Of a stretch of DNA of 64,000 nt, positions 58,105 through 64,000 are shown piece by piece (the stretch's first letter is position 1; each line of letters opens with the position of its first letter). A program made the position numbers and the translations under genes. The notes under the pieces were generated by a model that was not told where the DNA came from, did not search any database, and saw only the letters and a list, made by a program, of their open reading frames with translations. The stretch is from NCBI GenBank assembly GCA_015183035.1, contig JACZZP010000013.1, positions 2,046,001-2,110,000 on the forward strand, given 5' to 3'. The stretch is from Meloidogyne chitwoodi. Lineage: Eukaryota > Nematoda > Chromadorea > Rhabditida > Meloidogynidae.

Positions 58105-61100
58105 TTAATATTCATTAAATGTTTGTATCACAATTGATTGCATTGGTCCTAATTTAATTTTTTTATTTTTTTTTGTCAAATCCAAAAAAGAATTAATTTT
58201 ATAATTATTAAAATTATTATTATTATTATTTGCAATAATACGTCCAATTAATTTATTTTTTTTAGATGATGATGATGATTTTTGATGAATAATTATTGGA
58301 AAAAGTTGTTCAATTGACAAAATACGTGTTTGTAAACCAAAATTTACAGCAAAAATTGTAATCTGTTAAAAATAGAGGTTTAATTTTTAATTAATTTTTA
58401 ATTTTTTAAATATCAAAAAAAATTCCAAACCTCTCCATATAATATTTTATTATTTTCTTTATTATTATTTGAATAACGACAAATCAAAAAAGCATCATTT
58501 TCCATAGGTTTTGTAATATAAACATTTCCATATTTTAAAGAATTAGAATATTTACGTAAATTTATTAATCGTAAAAAATTACGAAAAATATTATTTGAAA
58601 TTTTGTTTAAATTCTTTAAATAAAAAAAAATAAATAAATAATTTAATTTATTTTTTAAATAAAAACAAACCTTGAATTGATTTTTTGATAATAAATTTAT
58701 TGTTGTATTATTATTATTATTATTTATTTTTTCTTCATTATTATCATCATTCAAATTCAATAATGGGCCACGTTGGGGAAACTTTAAAAAAAAATTAATT
58801 TAATTTAATTTTAAATTTTTAGAAAATTTAGATACTTTTCCTCTACTACTTTCATCTTTTTGACCAATTTCTTCTCCATAATACAACAATGGTGTTCCAG
58901 GCAAAATTAAAATTAATTGAATTAACATTTCTGCTATTATTCTGCTTTCTACTCTTGTAGCTAAACGTGATATAAAAGCATTTCCAAAACTCCAAACAGG
59001 CCAGACCTTTTTTTAATTAATTAAAAACAAATTCTGATTTATTTCAAAACAAATTCTGATTAAATTCTGATTTATTTAAAACAAATTCTGATTAAATTCT
59101 GATTTATTTAAAACAAATTCTGATTAAATTCTGATTTATTTAAAAATAAATTCTGTTTTAATTCTGATTTATTTAAAAACAAATTCTGATTTAATTCTGA
59201 TTTATTTAAAAACAAATTCTGATTTAATTCTGATTTATTTAAAAACAAATTCTGATTTATTTAAAAATAAATTCTGATTTAATTCTGATATTTTTAGAAT
59301 AAATTCTTATATATTTAAAAACAAATTCTGATTTATATCTTTTTAAAAAAATACCTTTATACGATCATTATCATCATTTTCTATTAATCCTGTAGCACTC
59401 ATTTCTTCATCTTTTTTATGAAATAATAATAAATCTGATATAATTTCATTTATACATTCTCCTATAGAAGAAAAATTATTATCAGAATTTTTATTTTTTG
59501 TTGATGAACAAATTAAATTTCCGGAAGCTAAACTTTGTAATTCTGTATTTACAATTAAATTAAGTGAAGCATGTTCTATTAATAAATGTTTTGAAGATTC
59601 TGATAAATGAGCATGTGAAGCAAAGATAAAACTTTAAAAAAAAAATTCTGATATTTAATTCTGATTTTTTAAAGTTTATTTCTGATAATTAATTCTGATT
59701 TTTAAAATTTTATTCTGATTTTTTTCAATTAAAAAATAATTTTTTCTCTTACATTTTTTCTCCCCCAATATTTCCTTTTTCATCATCTATAAATATTCTT
59801 AATGAACGTAATATTTTTGCAATACTTGACCAATTTGGTGTTTTTCCATCCTCACTTCTATGTAAATATTCTATTGAAGAGAAATGAAAACCATCAATTC
59901 CATTGTTAATCCAAAAACTTAAAGCTCTCTAAAAAATGTATTTTTTAAATATATTTTTTGTGTTTCAAGTTTTATTTTTTTTTCTGATTTTTGTATTTTT
60001 AAGTAATTTAAGTAAAAACAAACCTTTATTGTATCAGAAACATTTTTATTTGCCCAAGCTAAAACAGGCAAATCTGGTCGATTTTTCGCATGAAAATATT
60101 TTAAAATAGAACCAGAATATTCTGAAATAAATTCTGAATTTGGTATTCCTCTTCTCCAAATATAAAAATCAGCAAAATTAGCATCTTCTGGATGAGCTGA
60201 AGCTAAAGCACTTTTTTCAAACCAAGGATTTGCAATTGAATTTAATACAAGAGGAAAATCAATAAGAATACGAATTCCTTTAATAAAATTGGTTTTCTTT
60301 TTTTAATGTATTTTTAAAAATATTTTGTTTAAAAGTATTTTTAGGTTAATATTTCTAAATATATAGAGAAGAATATTTGTTGTATTTTCTGAAAAAGAGT
60401 AGTAGCTATTTTTGTGTTTTCCGGAAAATATTTTGTATTTTTAATTTTATATATTCTATTTTTCTGTGTTTTATATTTTTGTTGTTGTTGTATTTTCTGT
60501 TTTATATTTTTATTGTTGTATTTTTTCTGTTTTTCTGATTTTTTAAAAAACGCAAACCTTTATTATGTGCCTTCCTTATTAATTCACTAAATTGTTCAAA
60601 AGATCCAATTTTACTTGCCAATTCTTTATATTCAATAACACCCATTCCTGTACTTTCTACACGTATTATTGGACGTAAAAATATTGCACCAACTCCAATA
60701 CGTCTTAAATAATCAAGTTTTTGAATTATTCCATTAAAATCACCAATTCCATCAGAATTTGAATCAGAGTATGAAAGTGTCCAAATCTTTTTTATTTTTT
60801 AATTTTAATTTATTTTATTTATTCAAAAAAAAACCTCATAAATTATCGAATCTTTCCACCATTCTCTTATTGTTAATTCACATTTTGGATGAGAAACAGC
60901 TAATAAAATAGCAAATAAAAATGAGAAAATCCAACCAAACCAAAGGATTGAATAAAAAAACCATCTTTTTAATAATAAATATTTAAAAAAAATTAATTAA
61001 AAGAAAAAACCTTTTAATTTTCCAATTAGGATCAGAACGAAAAAATGTTAATTCATCTAATGTTAAAGGTTTTCTTAAATAATATTTTCTTCTTCTTTTT

Positions 61101-61249
61101 ATTTGTGGTATAATAATTAATTTTCTTTCATCATTGAATTGTTGTTGTTCATAACATAATGGAATTGAATTATTTTCTATAGCAAAAATATAACTATCAG
61201 ATTTTGTATTAGAAATTCCATAAACATCTTTATTTCCTCCACAAGTCAT
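58105..61249 (-). CDS. GH13-like type II membrane protein, probable heavy chain of a heteromeric amino-acid transporter
   Basis: Ten exons (61011-61249, 60835-60964, 60558-60786, 60024-60277, 59753-59928, 59355-59631, 58836-59006, 58671-58781, 58431-58613, 58105-58362) join in phase and encode 675 aa. A cytosolic N-terminus (1-80) is followed by one transmembrane helix (about 82-103). The extracellular alpha-amylase-like barrel begins WWKDSIIYEIWTLSYSDSNSDGIGDFNGI. The nucleophile region GFRxD of active GH13 enzymes reads GIDGFHFSS, with Ser301 in place of Asp, and the VNH region reads IDFPLVLNS. GTPLLYYGEEIG is kept. A membrane-anchored dead amylase is the plan of SLC3A1/SLC3A2 (rBAT/4F2hc; atgp genes in C. 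elegans), which chaperone and anchor LAT-type transporters. Asn- and Lys-rich insertions occur near the C-terminus. An alpha-glucosidase relative is the alternative. Confidence 0.85.
59025..59345. repeat. Tandem ATTCTGATTTATTTAAA array in an intron
   Basis: The intron between exons 59355-59631 and 58836-59006 consists of about ten units of roughly 30 bp (ACAAATTCTGATTTAATTCTG plus TTTATTTAAA). This is a locally amplified form of the TCAGAATTTGT motif that fills other introns nearby, here reading in the sense direction of the host gene. Confidence 0.8.
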
Positions 61250-62074
61250 TTTAATAGAAATAAAAAAAGAAGAACATATTTTTTGTGAGTAATTCTCTTT
61301 TTTAGACTAAAAGTAAAAAGAAAAATCCTGAAAAGTTCACAATTAAAAAAATTAGATTAAAAAAAAAGCGGATTAAAAAAGCTTTTAAGAGAAGAAACGA
61401 AAATAAAACCATAGGACATTTTAAAATATTTATTACTAGTTGATATTTTGAAAGATTATTGTTTTTGGTATTTTAACTTTTCCATTTCTGATTAGAGATT
61501 TTGAAAATTTTATGTTTTGTTGGTATTATGAAAATTTACAAAGTGAAGACGTTGTATGTAGATAAGCAAAGTTAGAGAAAAAAATATAACAAATATAATT
61601 GCTAGAGAAATAAATTAGAAAAAGCCGTTTTTAGAAAAACAAGTTAGAGAAAAAAAATTAGTAGGGAATGACAAGCATAATTATTAGAGAAATAAATAAA
61701 TAAAATAGTGTACTTTTTTGTTAATACACTTTCCTATAACAATTAAATGGGATTTTTTGGGCCAAATAATTAAAATTTTATTAAAAAAAATTTTTTTCAA
61801 AACAATTTAACCAACAAAAAAAAAAGTGATAAATATAATTATACCACAAATGCAAGGCTAAAATTAAATAAAAAAATTTGGGATGGAACAACAATAATAT
61901 GAGAGGGAGAAAATTAAGGCAAATAAATATATACTATTAAAAAAAAGATAAAATAAATATAATTAAATAAAAGCAGCTGCAAAAAAACCCATATATAATA
62001 TTTAGAAATTCTGATTTTTTAAATTTAATTTGAGATTTTTTAGGCCCCCTTAAAAAATTTTTTTTAAATTTATA
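61250..62074. other. Spacer between GILT-like and GH13-like genes
   Basis: 825 bp, AT-rich with scattered TTAGAGAAA repeats between about 61573 and 61690. No gene, RNA or inverted repeat recognised. Both flanking genes are on the minus strand. Confidence 0.4.
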
Positions 62075-63314
62075 TCACAAAAATTTGAGGCATTGTTTTG
62101 GTGTTGGCTCATCTATTCGTTTACAGAGATTTTCTTCTAAAGCATAAAATGCATCATTTTCGCGTTTACCATTTAAAACAATCCATGGAACAAAATTAAA
62201 TGATTCTCCAATAGAAGTAGTTTTATTTCCTGCGATAGCATGAAGGCGACGACCATTTTTACCAATAGAACAAGTCCATAACCTTTAGGTTAAATCAGAA
62301 TATTTGTAAAAAAAATACAAAAGTTATTTTAAGATTTTCAGAATTTTTTAAAAAATAAATTGTGTTTTTCGATGTTTTACAAAGGTGTAAAAATCAGAAT
62401 TTCTTATTTTCTTGTAAAATATACAAAAATCAGAATTTTTGTATTTTTAAATAATTCTGTATTTTTCAGAATTTTTTTTACAAAAACATACAAATCAGAA
62501 GAAATATGCCCATTAAGACAACTTCTGAAAGCTGCAATTAAATTGTCTTTGCCTTGAACGCAGCCTATTAAAGGAATATGACTTTCTGGGTCAGGTAAAT
62601 GTTCAATTGCACAATTCATTAATTGATTGAGTTCACATTCGTCTTTTCCGTGTTGGCAGTCACATCTATAGAAAATACAAATTTTTTAAAATCAGAATTT
62701 TGTATTTAAAAAATCAGAATTTTGTATTTAAAAAATCAGAATTTTGTATTCTTAAAAATCAGAATTTAAATTAATACTTATAGTCATCAGCCTCTTCCAC
62801 ACAACTTGCTTTTCCAAAAGGCACAAGTGTAATGTTTAATCTTTTAGTTGACCCTAATCTTGACCAAGAAGGCAACAATTGGCGTCTAATAAAATCTAAA
62901 AAAAAGGTTTCAAAAATTAATCTTTTTTTAATTAATCTTTTTTTTTTTAATTTTTACTAGTTGTATCTGGACATTGTGCTTCCATATAAATAATTATTTG
63001 AACAATATTTGCTTTCTTTTTTGGTAATGGTGGAGGCACTGCAACAGGCATTAATGGACGATTTTCTACTTCTTTAAAGGTCTAAAAAATATTTTTAATA
63101 ATTTTAAAAAAATAATTGTTTTTTTTTGTATTTTTCTGATTTTTTTTTGTATTTTTTCAAATAAAAAACTAACAAATTTAAATCCAACCGTTTGCTGCAA
63201 ACAATTAATAAAAATATTATTATTATTTAAATTTAATTGAAAAAAAATTAGTAGTATTAAAAATATTAATTTTAATATTTTATTTACAAAATAATTTTTA
63301 TCTTTTTTAAACAT
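62075..63314 (-). CDS. GILT-family (gamma-interferon-inducible lysosomal thiol reductase-like) secreted protein
   Basis: Five exons (63174-63314, 62958-63081, 62778-62895, 62492-62665, 62075-62282) join in phase and encode 254 aa. Residues 1-38 are a long hydrophobic signal sequence (LIFLILLIFFQLNL). The active-site region reads YMEAQCPDTTNF (Cys84-Pro-Asp-Thr87), so the usual CxxC is CxxT. The GILT signature CQHG...EC...N...C is complete (CQHGKDECELNQLMNC, Cys131-Cys146). FVPWIVLNG near the C-terminus is also typical. Family members reduce disulfides in lysosomes; with one active-site Cys this protein may act differently. The exon 1 donor could alternatively lie 15 nt earlier. Confidence 0.9.
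62683..62767. repeat. Tandem AATCAGAATTTTGTATTT motif in a GILT intron
   Basis: Four imperfect copies of AAAATCAGAATTTTGTATTT fill most of the intron between exons 62778-62895 and 62492-62665. Related copies also fill the intron at 62283-62491. Confidence 0.7.
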
Positions 63315-64000
63315 AACAGAGAGAAAGGTGTACTTATTTTTTCTTTTTTTTATTTAAATTGTCGCCAATTTTCCGGACCAATTATTTTTTTTTGATAAAA
63401 GTTTGGGGGAAGAGAAGGGAAGATATTTTTATTGTTTAAGATAAGGGCAATATATTTATAAATATTATTTTTTGAGAAAATTAGTTTTGGATAGGGTGGG
63501 GGTCTTTAAAAAAATAAAGAAAGAACCCACCACCCATTTTTTTAATTTGTGTTTTAATTTAACAAGAGAAAAAAGAAGTAATTTAAAGACAAAAATTTTT
63601 TGTGTTGTGTCAGAGTGATTGATTGATAGATCAATTTCACTATTTTTTGGACAAGACATTTTAAAGACTTCTCTATTTTAGCAAAAAATAAATAAAAATA
63701 AATTAAAAAGGGGGTCAATTATATTTTTATATAATATTCCCCCCAACATATTTTCCCATTAAAAAAATATATTTTAAATAAATATTTGAATAGATGTCTG
63801 TGTTTTTTTCCACGTTGTCATTTTTTTATTTTACTGCAGTAATGGATTCAATAAAAAAGAGAGCCTAATTCTTCATACATTCTCCCTCTTCCCCATTCTT
63901 TTATTTAAAAATTGATTTGTTTATAGTATTAATGCTGTGTTTTTAAAGCATATCAGAATTTTATTTGTATTTTACCCCTAATTTATTCCTATCAGAATTA
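63315..64000. other. 5' region of the GILT-like gene to the window end
   Basis: AT-rich, with a few C-rich spots (CCCCCAACATATTTTCCC near 63740). A minus-strand ATG at 63659 opens MSCPKNSEIDLSINHSDTTQ before the frame turns low-complexity; it could be a first exon of a gene but has no support. No repeat family except isolated TCAGAATTT. Confidence 0.35.

Noticed and set aside
63465..63659. Small ORF MSCPKNSEIDLSIN... as a gene
   Set aside because: Only the first 21 codons look plausible; there is no downstream exon, no homologue recognised and a low-complexity remainder.

Overview
The window reads as a slice of a nematode nuclear genome. It is very AT-rich, its genes are cut into many short exons by introns that are mostly 40-60 nt and T-rich, and it carries a major-sperm-protein-type gene and a nematode-style GILT thiol reductase. 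Several start codons sit just behind a consensus splice acceptor with no upstream exon, the usual footprint of spliced-leader trans-splicing. Gene content and base composition suggest a tylenchid such as a root-knot nematode (Meloidogyne-like); that placement is inference. No bacterial, phage, CRISPR or operator-type features are present.

Layout, left to right. 1-4966 (-): transportin-1, cut off by the window edge. 5328-5863 (-): HIG1-domain mitochondrial protein. 5916-6715: mobile element with arrayed terminal inverted repeats. 6952-7871 (+): exosome subunit RRP40. 7901-8086 (-): orphan terminal exon. 8610-9454 (-): two-domain MSP protein, followed by another orphan exon (9630-9719). 10060-28794 (-): the giant TRRAP/TRA1 gene. 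29173-30445 (-): RER1. 31257-32618 (+): LET-767/HSD17B12-type 3-ketoacyl-CoA reductase. 33.4-36.5 kb: unrecognised, partly duplicated coding-like sequence. 36698-41912 (+): Shaker-type Kv channel with two candidate first exons. 42602-45135 (-): Fizzy-related/Cdh1. 45868-57256 (+): four genes in a row (NECAP, UBE2J2-type E2, B3GALT6/SQV-2, PIGW). 58105-61249 (-): catalytically dead GH13-type heavy chain of an amino-acid transporter. 62075-63314 (-): GILT-like thiol reductase.

Most genes are housekeeping genes of different pathways: nuclear import, RNA exosome, histone acetyltransferase scaffold, anaphase-promoting complex activator, clathrin adaptor partner, ER ubiquitin conjugation, proteoglycan linker synthesis and GPI anchor synthesis. 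Close same-strand spacing makes HIG1-transportin, RER1-TRRAP and NECAP-UBE2J2-SQV-2-PIGW candidate operons.

I did not find a new defence-type or enzymatic system. The unexplained signal is in the non-coding DNA: about 16 tRNA-like (A-box/B-box) elements, nearly all in introns; several families of inverted-repeat (MITE-like) elements; a 3.6-kb intron holding two satellites with 33-bp and 11-bp periods; intron-filling short motifs; and an orphan locus of duplicated exon modules. All exon coordinates come from hand reading of splice sites with phase checks, so individual junctions may be off by a few bases.
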